From contig VXCM01000159.1 in assembly GCA_014773175.1 (NCBI GenBank), positions 124,001-188,000 of the forward strand: 64,000 bases of DNA. Reading direction: 5' to 3'. This document shows positions 37,298 to 50,012 of the stretch, one piece after another. Origin of the DNA: Lucifuga dentata (Eukaryota > Chordata > Actinopteri > Ophidiiformes > Bythitidae). Position 1 is the first letter of the stretch; each line of letters opens with the position of its first letter. Below the pieces are notes generated by a model. That model saw only the letters and a list, made by a program, of their open reading frames with translations. It did not search any database and was not told the origin of the DNA. A program made the translations under genes and the position numbers.

Positions 37298-38084
37298 TAA
37301 CTGCACAGTTTCATCAAACGTCAACAGAAAAATAACAGCAACATCTCAGGTGTAAGATGGTTCTGATTATTGATGTTTAATTTTGTCTGATTGATCATCT
37401 GATTAAAACGACTGGATGTGTGTTCAGTGCAGCTCTGAATGATAAAGAAACATAAAACAATAAAACACTCTTATATCGCCAGATTATATCGTCAGATTGT
37501 TCTGGACGTTTGTCAGACTGTTCATGTTAATTGTTACAGTAATAATCAGAGGAGAATATTTCATTAGTTTATTATCTTGTAGGAACTAAAACACAGCAGT
37601 TCCAAGCTGATCAGCTGTGTGACAAGTCATGTCGCTTCAGATGACGCTTGAGGAGTGAGGATGTTTCAGTTCTCTTAAATCATTGTTCCACAGCTCCTCT
37701 GTCCTCACTTCTTTTCCTCACGTCTTCATTGGGCAGGACTAAAACTTGAGGAAAAGATGCAAGTGAGGGAAACGTGGAAACTAAATAAGAACTTGGAACA
37801 CAGCCACTGTCAAACATACTCTTCACCACATAAAGTCCATCACAAGTTTATTTATTTGTTGTTTTACAGTTGTTTATTTAGTTGTTTGAATTTATTAACT
37901 AAAAGGTGAGAACTCAATTTTTTTTTTTTGGTGAAGTCTTTGACACTCTTAGGTAGGTGTGCATGTGCCTTAAAAGGTAGAATAAACTTCTCCGTGTGTA
38001 GAAAAACTATATAGAATTATGTACAGTTGTTTAGAATATACATTTTTGGCTTAGTGTACCATATATCTAAGAAGCACTTTTAAG

Positions 38085-38345
38085 CCTAGCGGACACTGTT
38101 CGGGCCAATTTAGTCGGGCCCGACTCATTTTAGAGTTGGACTGAATTTTCACTCAACCCACGGCTGTTAGATGTGCTGCATAAATGGGGTCCCAACGTGA
38201 GTTTTACAGCTGGATCGAGGAATGATTTGGCTGTCAGACGCTTGGATGGATTTTTGGCATGTCAGAAACTTTGGCCGACGGCCGATCCGATTAGTGCTAA
38301 AGGTACCTGAGTGCGTCTGTGTGAGGCATGCAGCTCTAATAACAA
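38085..38345. mobile_element. Possible CpG-rich transposon relic
   Basis: The block has more CpG than its surroundings and holds palindromic words such as TCGGGCCCGA and GCCGACGGCC. It resembles small non-autonomous DNA elements of fish in texture, but clear inverted ends and target duplications were not found. Confidence 0.3.
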
Positions 38346-39340
38346 CAAACATGGTGCAAGCAGCAGATCATGTGAACAGATAGAACCAGACTAATAACTG
38401 TGGCAACAAAGAATGAATTCTGCTTTTCCTTTTGTTGTCAACATAGCACTTTCTTCTTTGTTTTCTCTTTTTTAATCCTTCCATTTCCTCTTCCTCTTGG
38501 GTTTACATCTGGTTTGAAGATGCATTACTGCCCTCTACATTGTGAATTACAGGCACAGCCATGTTTTTCAATGAAGCTTTATTGGAACTGTCAACAGAAA
38601 AAGACATATGGTGGTTCTGTTTTGACAGTGTAGGCACAGAGATCGGGGGGCTTTAGTCGTGAAGGATGGTGGACTCAATCGTATAGAGTAAGATAATGCA
38701 ACACACATGATCACTGAAAGTCACAGGGTCTGCCTGGTGTAAGACACTTGAAAAATCTATATTTTGTCGAAACATATGAGGTGCACATGATTAGCTCATA
38801 CGCTACACAAACAGGAATGATTCATATGGTAATCTGTCTGAGTTACACTGGATGCTGAGACAGCAATATGTACAATATGTATGAATGTGCATGATGGATC
38901 TGTCATGTCAGACAGGACGGGGTGAGGGACACGCTGCTTTGAATAGCTCCTACAGAAACAGAAGGTGGTGGTGCATCTCTTAAAGACACAGAGGAAATCC
39001 TTCCTCTTAATAAAAGCCTGTTCATGTCCCTTTGTAATCCTGCTCTGTATTATCCGTACGTTGCAGCTAAGTGCTGCAATTAGGCTGGCCTTTTTCATGC
39101 AAATCAATTTGACAGCACAACAATCAGTTGGTTACGCTAGCTCCTGCTCCTTCATTCTGTCTCTGCTCCTTCACTCTCTTGCCCTCTCCCTTCCTTCTAC
39201 CTCATTTTCTCTGGCATTTGCAGAGGTTGCCATTTGCATTATTTATCATATAAGGTTGGAATATACACTTCTATAGGCATGCACCTATGTTTATTCATGC
39301 AGTATTACAAATCTTAAATACAAAAATGTAGTCATTTTAT

Positions 39341-39364
39341 ATTATTATTATTATTATTATTATT
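39341..39364. repeat. (ATT)n microsatellite
   Basis: Eight ATT units. Confidence 0.9.
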
Positions 39365-40941
39365 AACATCATTATTTTTATCATTATTTTCTTCTCTCAT
39401 GTGTCAATGTATCACTAAAATCAAATAGGATCATACTATACTTGAGCTATTCAAATCAAACATGCTAAACTGATACAACAAAGCCAAGTAAAGGCTTAAG
39501 TACTAGTTTTCTCCTGGTTTATATATATGCATCCCCTCCTTCTCTGTATGTACAGTCCCGATACCAGCTATGAGTTTAGTATAGAAACAGCACTATGCTG
39601 CTGCAGATCAAGTAATGGCCTAAGGACAGTCCTCTCCAGAAAAAAAACAGCAATGTTAATTCATTCCAACACATTACAAGTAAGTGCATGGAGGCTGGGA
39701 TGGTGGGAGGCTGCACAAAGTGTTTACTTTGACACCATACTAGTAGGATTTGTATAATGTCCTATCCCTTAACTATGACATTAATCTTTCCCTAACCTTC
39801 CAAGACTTTCCTGAGCCTTATCAATGTCCACAGTTTCCTCCTTAAACCTGTATCGACCAAATATTGGCATCTAAGGGGCAAAAAATTCCAAATTAAGCTG
39901 ACAGATACACAACCCTGACAAACTTAGCTTAAGTCACTGTGAACGTGTCACCTCCAGCAGGTTCAAAGCAACATTAGCATTCAACTGGAATCATGCTTCT
40001 GTCCACCTTTGGAATGCAAGTCCAATATTAAGTCTACTGTTAGGTCTGTGTTGGTTTCCACCAACTCCGGAAAAAATACCTGGATCCAGCTTAACTTGCT
40101 CAACTTCATTCGCCATCCATTTTATAACTTTGTCTCTCAATTGGGCAAGCAGTGTACAGTACAGTACAGCTTATCAGAGGAAAACTAGTGAATTGTATCA
40201 ATGTTGGCTCCACATTAAGTTACTTTATACATTCTGGAAAATTCTAACCCCAAGTGTTAAAATTGTAGCAATTTAACATTATATCATGAAAAAGCCACCA
40301 AAAAGTCAGCAATATTCATGTAATTATAATTTTTACTGTTACGTGAAACTGACTGACACACTCGGCACTTCATGAGCAGCTTTCACTGAATAAATGGGTC
40401 ACCATGTTTGGATTCCTCATCCATTGTTTTAATACATCCACACCATCAATGCTGCTACTAAGTGACAGGTGACACTACAGTCTCAAGCCTTGAGAGGATT
40501 TCAGCCTAAGAACATGCAAACATACACACATTTAAAATGTATCTGGCTATCTTAAACGTACATGTTAATGACTGCTCCAGCAGTTGTGTCCCACATACAT
40601 TATAATGCATATACTGGTCATGGTCATTAAGAATATTATAAGCTACCATTTGTTCACAAGGAAGAGTCCCATCAAAGAACTTCATGGACTTGTATGATGG
40701 ATAGATGTGGCTTTGATACCATTAAAAAGTAATTTACATGACAAATAGGGACAAGCTTTTTGAATTATGGCTACATTATTGCATGCTAGATTTAGAAACA
40801 AAATTACCACCTGTTAGTTTTTAGTTGTAACTACTGATTACTGCAGACTTCATCCAACACTAGTCAAATTCCTTGCCTAGTGAATAGTAGAAATTTTTCA
40901 AAAAATTAAATGAACTAGATGTTGAACATATGGCCATACAG

Positions 40942-40945
<4 letters not shown>

Positions 40946-40975
<30 letters not shown>
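40946..40975. repeat. (GT)n microsatellite
   Basis: About 15 GT units. Confidence 0.95.
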
Positions 40976-40977
<2 letters not shown>

Positions 40978-41252
40978 TGCACACGCGAGACCAGAGGGCC
41001 TTTTAGTCTCACAGTGATGGTGTCTCATTAACATGCCAGCCTACTAGAAAAACAATCCAAATTCATCTCTTCATCAAAGTCCTTAGCAAAGTACAGAGGC
41101 GAGATGTGGAGACAGCCTGGCAAAATCAGAAGGAAATAACTGCATGTGATCTTTTTTCTAAGGGTCAAATAAATTAAATCTGACAGAAAAAATATCGAGG
41201 GAGAATTTAAAAGAGATAAAAGCTGAGAGCTGTGGATGTGTGTGAGTGTGTG

Positions 41253-41288
41253 TGAGAGAGAGAGAGAGAGAGACAGAGAGAGAGAGAN

Positions 41289-41323
<35 letters not shown>
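41253..41323. repeat. (GA)n microsatellite with assembly N
   Basis: A long GA run with one GACAGA interruption and N at 41288. The true length is unknown because the join lies inside the repeat. Confidence 0.95.
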
Positions 41324-41326
<3 letters not shown>

Positions 41327-41740
41327 AGAAGTGCTGCAGGATGGTCGGTGTTCCTTTAAACTGAAGTCTCAATCTCACGTAGTTTTGTTCCTTAAAAGGA
41401 AATCACAGGGCTTAGCTGAGGCATTGCCTTGAAAGTCATGAATAAACATCAGATTGCCTTTCTGTGCATACATCATACATCACAAGATGACACCATCTAA
41501 TGGAAGAGGATTCCTCGCCCTCCAACACATGAAAAGGCGGTGAAATTAAGCACCAAACCATGCAGCCGTGTGGTTCTAAAATGGACCGCTGGGGGAAACA
41601 ACGGGAGGGGCTGAGGGGGAGGTAGGTGGAGTAGCGAGAAAAAGGAATCTCTGACTAAAATGGATCCCCACGATAACCATATTCTCTCAGCTCTTAACAG
41701 CCAATGTTCACTGCAAAAAAAACCCAAAAATAATAATAAT

Positions 41741-41776
41741 TTATATATATATAGATATATACACACACACACACAC
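41741..41776. repeat. (TA)n(CA)n compound microsatellite
   Basis: TA units with one GATA interruption pass directly into CA units. Confidence 0.9.
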
Positions 41777-41789
41777 TACAATAATCATT

Positions 41790-42160
41790 TACAAATACAA
41801 TGAGAATGTGGTTCTTTGGCATGTCTCCAGGGGCTACTTCCCCATGCCTGCACTCCCTTTGCTATAAATGAGACCCCTCCTATCATTTTTGCAGGTGTTG
41901 ATGTTAATAGCACATTAAATAGCAGTTCCATTGAGACTAGACATTGAACAAAGTGAAAGAGTATTATTCCAGGATCTATTGAATATGAAATTGTATTTAT
42001 CAGTGTGTCCTGGCTCGAAGAGTGAATTTATTATGAGGGGCAGAGGGCTGACTGCAGTAAAATGTCACCTGCTATCCAGCACAGAGCAGCCAACGATAAG
42101 AACAGCTGCTTTACACTGTGTCACCTCCCAGAATGGACATGCAGCTAAGGTCTTGCACAT
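41790..42160. promoter_or_regulatory. Candidate conserved non-coding element
   Basis: A repeat-free block between two AT microsatellites, with words such as GCTATAAATGAGACC, TAGCACATTAAATAGC and GAATTTATTATGAGG. Composition is balanced compared with its surroundings. This is inference from texture only. Confidence 0.28.
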
Positions 42161-42174
42161 GGGGAAGAGGGCTG

Positions 42175-42273
42175 AGATATATATCTATATATATCTATAT
42201 ATATATATATCTATATATATTTATATATATATAGATATATATATATATATATATATATAGATATATATAGATA
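42175..42273. repeat. AT-rich (TATATC/TATA)n repeat
   Basis: A tract of about 100 bases of TA units punctuated by C or G, largely self-complementary, so it can form cruciforms. Confidence 0.95.
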
Positions 42274-44097
42274 ACCTGGAGAAAACACACACACTCATGC
42301 ACACAAGCAGGGCTAAGTGAGCAGTGACATGATGAGATGGAAAGAATGGGAGACTCATGCATAGCTCTGGATGCAGTGGTGCAGTGTAGTAAAGTGGAAG
42401 GACATCGAGAGGCCTGATGAGAGGGAAATCTCTTAAACATGAACAGAAATCTGAAGCAACTGATGGGCTTCTGTTTAGAGAAAAAAAAACTGCAATTTGG
42501 TAGGGTGTATTTTCAATTAGACACTGAGAATCTAAAATATTTCAGTTACTGTATAGCAAGGACCTTTTTGTCATTGTCTTTACAAATGATATAACTGTAG
42601 CTGTATGTAAATAACGGTCATCTGTTAATGGAAAACACTTGTGATACGTCTATGAATAATTTGTGGCGCATGTATGGACAGACTTTCATTCTGAACTGAT
42701 GCATGTCCTCCATTTCCTATCTGCAAGCGTGGGTGCATCAGTATCTGTAGAAAGCCTAAGGCAAGTACACGCAGGACATTTCCATAGAGGATCACTTGGA
42801 AAATATCCACCAGATTGAGATACTAATTAGTGCAAGCACATGAATGTGTGTATGTGTATGCATGTGCACGTGTCGGGGCAGAGGGATGTACACCTAGCCA
42901 GGCGTGAGAGCAGCGTTGTCCAGCCTAGTGCAGTAATTTCTTTGATCATTTTTAATGGCCATTCTTTCATGTGGGGCTGCAGCTCACACACAGCTCACAC
43001 ACAGCTCCCTGCAGGTGTCATCTCATTCCTTCAGTTGTGGGATTAGTATACAGCAGGCAATAAAAAGCCAGGCCATTACACTGTGCAGCTCACATACATA
43101 ATCTCAATACACTGGGATCATTGCCTTTTCAAAGGATGATATCAGCTCACAGTCTACAGAGGAACACAAAGAGAGCAATTGAAGCAGAGGAAAAGAGGGA
43201 AAGGAAGCAAAAGGAGACAGAAATAAAGAGGCAGCAAAGCTTGGTTGTAATGTGGGATGGAAGAGGTTAGAGAAAGAGCTATCAATCAGCATTGCAGATA
43301 CTGTAAAGGTAGACAGGGAGGCAGCAGCGACTGATGGTTCCGTTCCCTCCAAAAGCCAGCATATGTACACAGTCACAGCTGTTGTATTCTGAGATAAATC
43401 TCACAAAATAAAAATTTCTCTATCTCTACATGATACAGTCCTCTTATAAATTCTTTAGCCAAGTCTCCAGTTTCCTTACATCCTAACAAGCAATGAGGCT
43501 GAAAAAAAAAAATAAATCTAACATATTCTGATATTGTGACAAAAAGATCAGATAGACAAGACCATAAACTGAGACTGAAAGTTAAGATTATAAAACTTCT
43601 TTTTTTTTTTCACAGAAAAGTCTAACTAAGCTCAGCTCAGTGCTACAGATCATCATTCTCTATAAGTTCCTATATACTACAGACACCAAGGAGCAGCTTC
43701 CGCAGCTCTTCAGGAGGCCAGAGAGAAAGGAAGTCCTCCCACTTTACCCTCACAAAATCCTGCATCAGTCCAGTATGGACTAACAGACAGGTAAACGCTC
43801 TGTCACAGCAACTAAAAAGCCATTTTCATGACGTGAATCTGTACAAGTCAGCATGCCATTTCATTATTAATAGTTCTCAGGAGGCACACAGCTCTGCTTC
43901 TTGAGAGACAGTACGCGCATGTCATCCACCCCCACATTGCACCTCCCATGGCGGTCTGCTGAACCAGTGCAATTTAAACACTGTTTTTATCTATTCAATC
44001 AGCTCCTATAAGCTGTTCTCCCTTCAACCATGATCAGCCTCTCATCCAAACAAAGTGTGTGAACGTTATGTACAATACTTGTGTATATGTTGCATGC

Positions 44098-44105
44098 ATT
44101 CACAA
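44098..44105 (+). repeat. Left target-site duplication
   Basis: ATTCACAA precedes the terminal TACGGCTGG and is repeated exactly at 45032-45039. Confidence 0.9.
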
Positions 44106-45031
44106 TACGGCTGGACGATATGAAAAAATTTTTTATCATGATTTTTTTTATATCAATCGATATCGATATCAAAAAACATGTACAGGATTCTCCTGTCAGT
44201 GCCGTTGACCATAAGCACTGGCTTAAAACTGGACTTGGTCCCCAGGTGCTGCACAGTGGCTGCCCATTGCTCCTCAGGGATGGGTCAAATGCAGAGACTA
44301 AATTTCATCTGTACTTGTGTGCAAATGACAATAAAGAATACATATCACAATATAAATCATGGCAAAGATTCTGCTGCATTTCCAGTCACTTGAACTTAAG
44401 ATTATTTTAACATTTTCTTTATGCATGTTCTGAACGTAAAAAATAACCAACAATTGTATGAACTAAAAAAAACTTCAAATTGAAGTCACCCTTAATAAAT
44501 AAACAGCAATCCAAAATGTTGTCAACATAAAAATAATTTGTTGTACAAAAACCTTCAAGCAGTGAAGAACAAATTTTACATTGAACATTGCCACTCTGTT
44601 TTGTCAGACTTTAAATAACCAAAATGACACCATACTGCTGACATTTTTTTTTCCTTGCTTATCCACAATGTCCACTTTCTTTGGGACAATAACGGCTGTT
44701 GAGCTGTTACTTTCTTTGTCATCATTTGATTTTTTTTCCCTCTGGAGTTTCATTGCTTTCTTACATCTTTGTCTGACTTTCACTCACATACCACCACAGC
44801 CACGGGCTGTGGCCTGTTCACCTTTTAGCTAAATGCTGCTTTGAGAAAGTGGGCGGGCCAGTTTGGCTAGTTTGTTCCAGTTCTGACAAACTATTATCTA
44901 TTTGAGCCGTAATTAACTTACTGTATTCAAGCACTATTTTCTATCGATTTTATATTGATGTCCTCATTTTTATATCCAAGACATTTTTATATCACGATGC
45001 AATTATATATCATTTATATCATCCAGCTGTA
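44106..45031. mobile_element. hAT-type non-autonomous element, 926 bp
   Basis: The left end reads TACGGCTGGACGATATG and the right end on the opposite strand reads TACAGCTGGATGATATA, an imperfect inverted repeat. Both subterminal regions carry ATATCGAT/ATCACGATG words. Exact 8-bp target duplications ATTCACAA flank it, which supports a hAT-type transposition mechanism. There is no transposase frame. A LINE-type 3' tail is nested near the left end. The element's overall form resembles widespread vertebrate repeats with GGCTGGACGATAT ends. Confidence 0.88.
44200..44338 (+). repeat. Nested LINE/SINE 3'-tail fragment
   Basis: The text runs GCACTGGCTTAAAACTGGAC, then GGTGCTGCACAGTGGCTGCC, then TGGGTCAAATGCAGAGAC and ends with ATGACAATAAAG. 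This is a well-known fish retroelement 3' end. It interrupts the hAT element's subterminal TATCGAT block and so inserted later. No target duplication was resolved. Confidence 0.65.
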
Positions 45032-45039
45032 ATTCACAA
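45032..45039 (+). repeat. Right target-site duplication
   Basis: ATTCACAA exactly repeats 44098-44105. Confidence 0.9.
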
Positions 45040-46838
45040 ACATACGTATGCATTCTAATGCTGGATAGAGTTAAGCTGACTGCTGCTGCTGTCTCAGACT
45101 GGCACTGCTTGGCCTGACAGGGACTGTGGAACCTGTGCTGCTATGTCTATCACCCTTTTGGACACGAGTAAATTTCATCAATAAACAGAACAAAATGACA
45201 GAAACTGTGCAAATGCTCATTGGCGACTTAAGGAATTGAAGATTTTTAAGTGATATTACACTTTACTCAATTAACACTTCATGATTCCCTTCTCTCATTA
45301 GTCTTTAGTCCGCAGCAAGCCTAACTCAGCACCAAGTAATTAGTTGACTACAGGGAAATAGGTAGATGATACTTGGGCTTTGCATTCAGCCAAAGCTGCT
45401 GAGCCTCAGTTTACTTCAGTAAGCCCATTAATCACTCGAGAATCTGATAATATCAATTATTTCAGTAAACAAGGAAGCTGAGATCAGGGCCTTGCCCCTC
45501 CCTCAATCCCTGTGTTAAATCAGCACACAGATAGATGTTGCAGCTAATTGGAGTAAAATGGAGCTTTGTGTGAGATAATTGAGGATTTCTATAGCGTGAG
45601 GTTGTGTGTGTGTAAGGAAAAGTCCATAATGCATTTACAAAAGGTAAGGCATTGTAGGCTAGGCAGAGAATAATGGAGGCTGACTGTTCATGAGCTCATA
45701 CAGACATGTTCAGTGAAGTGATATTGTTATAAACTAACAATGGGAGAACTAAAAACTTAGTTCATTCAACTCATTGTGTTCATTCAGTCTCCATATATTA
45801 GCTTTACTGATTGTATAAACTGTTTTGTTTTGTTTTTTTATTATTTTAGCAGTTGTTTTTAATATTCATTCAGTGCACTTTTTTAATTACACTTCTTGTA
45901 TTGGATACTGTATAAAGACTGTCAAGTAGGAAAAATGATTTCTATATTTCAGTGAACTCTGACTAGTCTCAGCTATCATTCTGTTATTCACCACTGACCT
46001 CTTCTTGGGTGTAGGGAATTATTTGAAGTAAGAACATCTCCAGAAGATGTCTGCCAGGCATGTTGATTCCCTGGGCGCATAAGGAGAGCTCCCAATGGTC
46101 TGATAAAAGGCCTGGGTTCTGCAGCAAATGATGCTTTTCTCCAGACGTATGCCTAGACTCTGCTTTTAATTGGTCTCTTCTGTAGCTGTGAACCTTAATG
46201 ACTTTGTTCCTGGATTAAAAGCCTCAGAGTGTTCTGGCAAGGCATGGGTCCTAACCTTTCCTTAGCTGTTCTCCCTCCTCCCTCCCTCCACTATACTGCC
46301 CCTGCTGCCCCACCATCTCCCCTATCTCCTTTTCTCTCATTGTTTTTTTCTAGATTGTACTCATCTACCTTTTTCTGTTTTTATTTAATCCCATTTCCCA
46401 TTCCTGTGAATGTTTTCTAGACCTTTGCACCTCATCATTTCAGCAGTGGCAGCACAATAAGTATGAAAATCTCCCATTCAAACATTCGACATCGCAATTC
46501 GCCAAACCAATGACCACTAACTGATTTTATCTTGGCACCACATGTGATCATTTATTTTATTCTGGTTAATGGACACAATCTAAAAACATGGCATAATGAA
46601 CAGAGTTAAAATTTCTTTCAGTACAGTTCATAGTTAAAGGTGTGACATCAGAAAAACATCAAGTATGTATGTGTATCATATTTGGCCTTTAAAGAACTTT
46701 AGTCTCATTCTGCCGCTAAATGCAGACAGAAAGTATGTATGACTGAGGACCTGCCTGAGTAACAGTAGTTACAGGTAGCAACATATACTCAGTTACCTCA
46801 TTCTCAAAAATACTTAAATACTAAAATAATAAAATAAT
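45040..46838. other. Non-coding stretch
   Basis: Unique sequence. 45190-45620 is a candidate regulatory block, listed separately. The pyrimidine-rich part near 46265-46340 has an open frame without recognisable features. Confidence 0.5.
45190..45620. promoter_or_regulatory. Candidate conserved non-coding element
   Basis: A repeat-free block of about 430 bp with many homeodomain-type sites: CTCAATTAACAC, CAAGTAATTAGTTG, CATTAATCACTCG, GCTAATTGGAG and GATAATTGAGG. This spacing of TAAT/ATTA words over several hundred bases is typical of developmental enhancers. Conservation is untested. Confidence 0.35.
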
Positions 46839-47417
46839 ACTTCCATACCATCCATTTTGCATGTTTGAGCCTAATATATTCAATTTTCATACATATTACG
46901 TTACTGACAACCATTTACCAAAGGATAAAACCATATTTCAGCTCTCCTGATATTTTGCAAAATCTCTTAATCTTTCAAAACCAAATATTCACCAAACATT
47001 CACGCGATACATCCACCTTAACAATCAATGTTTCAACTGCTAATAGTTACGCAGACTTATGAAGTCATGGTTGATTAATTTTTTTAATAAACTCGACTCT
47101 TCTTTTGGAACGACAAACATTCACTCCGCACTTTTTATTGCGCTTTATCACTAAAATTACTTAACTTCGTAAAAAGCCTGAATACACGTCTTGTTCGGAT
47201 GATGGATTACCTATCCCAAAAACGTTTTAAGCTTCAATAAGTTGATTTTAATAGCGTACCAGAATGAACTGAAACCAATGGCGGTCTGGAAGGTAGGAAA
47301 TTTTTTTTTTAATTCACCGTTCCAGTAGTATGCTTTCGGAAATGATTGTCAATAACGTTATGTGTATGAAAACTGAATATATTAGGCTCAAACATGCAAA
47401 ATGGCTAGTATGGTCCT
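46839..47417 (-). mobile_element. Long-TIR non-autonomous DNA element, copy B
   Basis: It is the reverse orientation of copy A (25325-25952). The shared TIR includes CATTTTGCATGTTTGAGCC and AATATATTCAATTTTCATAC, and the right end reads GTATGGTCCT before TTAA at 47418-47421. The left flank is TAAT and may be a decayed TTAA. The interior matches copy A with many substitutions, e.g. TGATATTTTGCAAAATCTC versus its complement in copy A. It carries no N and no duplicated segment. No coding capacity. Confidence 0.8.
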
Positions 47418-48305
47418 TTAAACCAATAAAAAATAAAACATCAAAATGTTTAATTGCTGACACTGAGGTGATAAAGATGCTAGTATTCTACCACTTATTG
47501 TCATTCAACATGACTTTGAGGTAGAGACTGCACATAAGTTTAGCTTTGAATGTTAACTAAGTCCAGCTCTCTTTCTGTGTCAGATATTTGAGTCAGTGGA
47601 TATAAGAGTTAAAGGTTGTTTGCATAGGTAGTACTTTATGTGGTTGATTGTGTTGTTATGTGTCTGATTTATTTTCAGTGAGTTAGAGTTGTCTTGCAGA
47701 ATGACTGTCCATTCTCACTAACCTGTCAACCCTCTCAAATGCCCGAGCCAAGCCAGCTCTGAGTGCTGAGTGATGGACTAATCGATATGCAGCCTAATCA
47801 GCCAGCTTAATTCTAATACCCCCCACAGATCCACAGCATTTTCCTATCAGCTTCTACATGTGTCCAGGTGACATAGAAGAGGCAAAAGATTAAAGACAAT
47901 CTGGTAAAGAGATGGCACAAGTTTTAATTGATAACCAACTAAAAGAGAGTTTGTGGAAGCTGGCAGCAGATGGTGCTTAGGGTTAAAACAATAGAAGGAA
48001 CAAAAAATTGAGAAAACCTCCATGTTGAGCTGAGGCTGCTCGCATGTTCAAACTGTTCTTCAAACTACTTCCAGAAGGACTGGCCCACGTAGCCATGCAT
48101 ATGTCAGCCAATTACTGGGTGTCTATTAAAGTAAGGGTTTGTTTAACTTAAGCACACATTTGGGGGAGTTCTAAGAAATCATCTATAAAATGCTTTACAC
48201 AAACTGTTTACAGGCAGTAAATGATGCATAAAAGAAGAAACAGGTTTGAGGTTGAGGCTGGGGGCATGCAGCAGAGCCTGCACACTTAACACAATTATCT
48301 TTACA

Positions 48306-48327
48306 CAGACACACACACACACACACG
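48306..48327. repeat. (CA)n microsatellite
   Basis: About ten CA units. Confidence 0.9.
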
Positions 48328-49990
48328 ATCTGGTGTTGATTACACTTAGCAAGCGGGTGACTAGACAGCCACACTTAAAAAAAAAATCAGCCAAATGATG
48401 AAGAAAACAATGACACAAGCACAAAACAAAACAAACCAAAACATCTGTATCATCACGTTTTGTTAATGTGTGGAAATCATCTGTGTAACGTAATAACTTG
48501 TCACCAGTCAGCCACAGTCCAGTTAGTCTTTTTAGTCTTTTTTTTTTGAAGACTCATGTTCAAATTCAGTGAGCTAATCAGTCTGTGATCCATTTATTAT
48601 TGTCTAATCACACAGGTAATTCTGTGCCTCTTATCTTTTGTTCAGAAATGTAATGAATTTGCTGGCTGTGGAGGTTGGGATTTCATAATAAATGCTGCCT
48701 GTTAAAGGTCAACCTTATTTAATTCAAAAGAAGATGAAAACACTCCCAGTTCTTCAGCCTCTGCATCACTGACAGAGAAAGAAGAAATGATAAACGCCTA
48801 CATTTCCCAATCCTCAATCAATATAGTTATCATTTATTTATTGATTTTTAATCATCGTTGTGTTGATGTAAGCTACCTTGACATGTATACTACTTATTCC
48901 ACAAACCATACATGTGAGATGTCCATTAAATTGTTTTTAATTCAGTTATTATGAAGGAGAGTCTGTATATTTTCCCCATAAATAGGTCAGTAGTCCCATT
49001 GAAAGGTTTGCTCTGCCTTCTGAGCCTTTTAGAAATTTCAAATCTTTAACCCATTTTATGGAATACTGGTTTGGTCTTATGTTACTTCTTAACTTGATTT
49101 AAAATAAAGCCAGTTTGGCCTGTTTTGTAAATTGTATATGTACTTCTTCAAAAGGAGTTTGTTTGTGGTAGTAAAAGATGAGTCATTTCCAAATACAACA
49201 TTTACTGTACTTATACATCACTTTTTGTAGCGTCATAAAAGATAATTGGAAAAATGGCCAACAGCTAAATGATGTGTAGGGTTGTCCACTTCTCACTGTT
49301 TTTCAATCCATTGTTTAAACCATCTTTTGAGATGAGTAAAAAGAAAATATGTCACTGAAATGTAGAAAACAAAACTGTAATTTCCACTAAAAAAAAAATT
49401 ATAAATGACATGTCATACCACAGCACCCATTATCAACCATGGAATCTTCAACCAGCGTTTAACCATAGCTTTTAAGTTGCTCCATTAATGGCTACAGTAT
49501 CACTATCAATACACCACAAACCTACCCATTAATATCAAGCTTCAAGACACAGTTTTTAATATTAATCTTTGACATGTCTAGCCATATAGTACAGAGAGGC
49601 CTGTTTATACTCCTGTTAATATTTTTAACAACTGCTTAATGCCTCATACCTTTATTTTTTCCTGATCTCATTTAGAGTACAGTAGTTCTCTTTGGTTGTG
49701 AAAATTAGTCTTAGTCAGGAGTGTTACTGCAGGCCCCCCCCCACTACCACCACCACCCATCATCATTAATGTTTAAGATGGCTAACAATTGCGCTGTCAA
49801 CAGCATCCAAGATAATCGACATGTCAATCAATGGCGGGCATGAGGCCGGCTTTTAGAGGGTCCCTAAGGTGGCTGCTTAGAGCACGCTCAGTTTAACACA
49901 GTGGCGATGGGAAAGTGTGTAAACAGAAAAAAATATAGACCCCAGAATTGACTGTCTGATCAATGCCATTGATCATTTAACCTTCAGCAG

Positions 49991-50012
49991 TGTGTGTGTG
50001 TGTGTGTGTGTG
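49991..50012. repeat. (GT)n microsatellite
   Basis: About eleven GT units. Confidence 0.9.

Larger units (their letters stand above)
36908..37803. mobile_element. TIR-bounded non-autonomous DNA element, about 830 bp true length
   Basis: The left end reads GTGCGTTCCAAGTTCTTATTT and the right end on the opposite strand reads CTGTGTTCCAAGTTCTTATTT, a good inverted match of about 20 bp. Further in, both sides carry TCCTC-rich words (left TCGGTCCTCAGTCCTCGATC; right plus strand CTCCTCTGTCCTCACTTC). No coding frame is recognised. Target duplications are not evident. It contains an N-joined 65-bp duplication and a 22-bp tandem pair, listed separately. The superfamily is unassigned. Confidence 0.75.
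37804..44097. other. Long non-coding stretch
   Basis: No supported exon. A CpG-containing block at 38085-38345 may be a transposon relic. Simple repeats are listed separately. The repeat-free block at 41790-42160 looks like a regulatory element. Confidence 0.5.
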
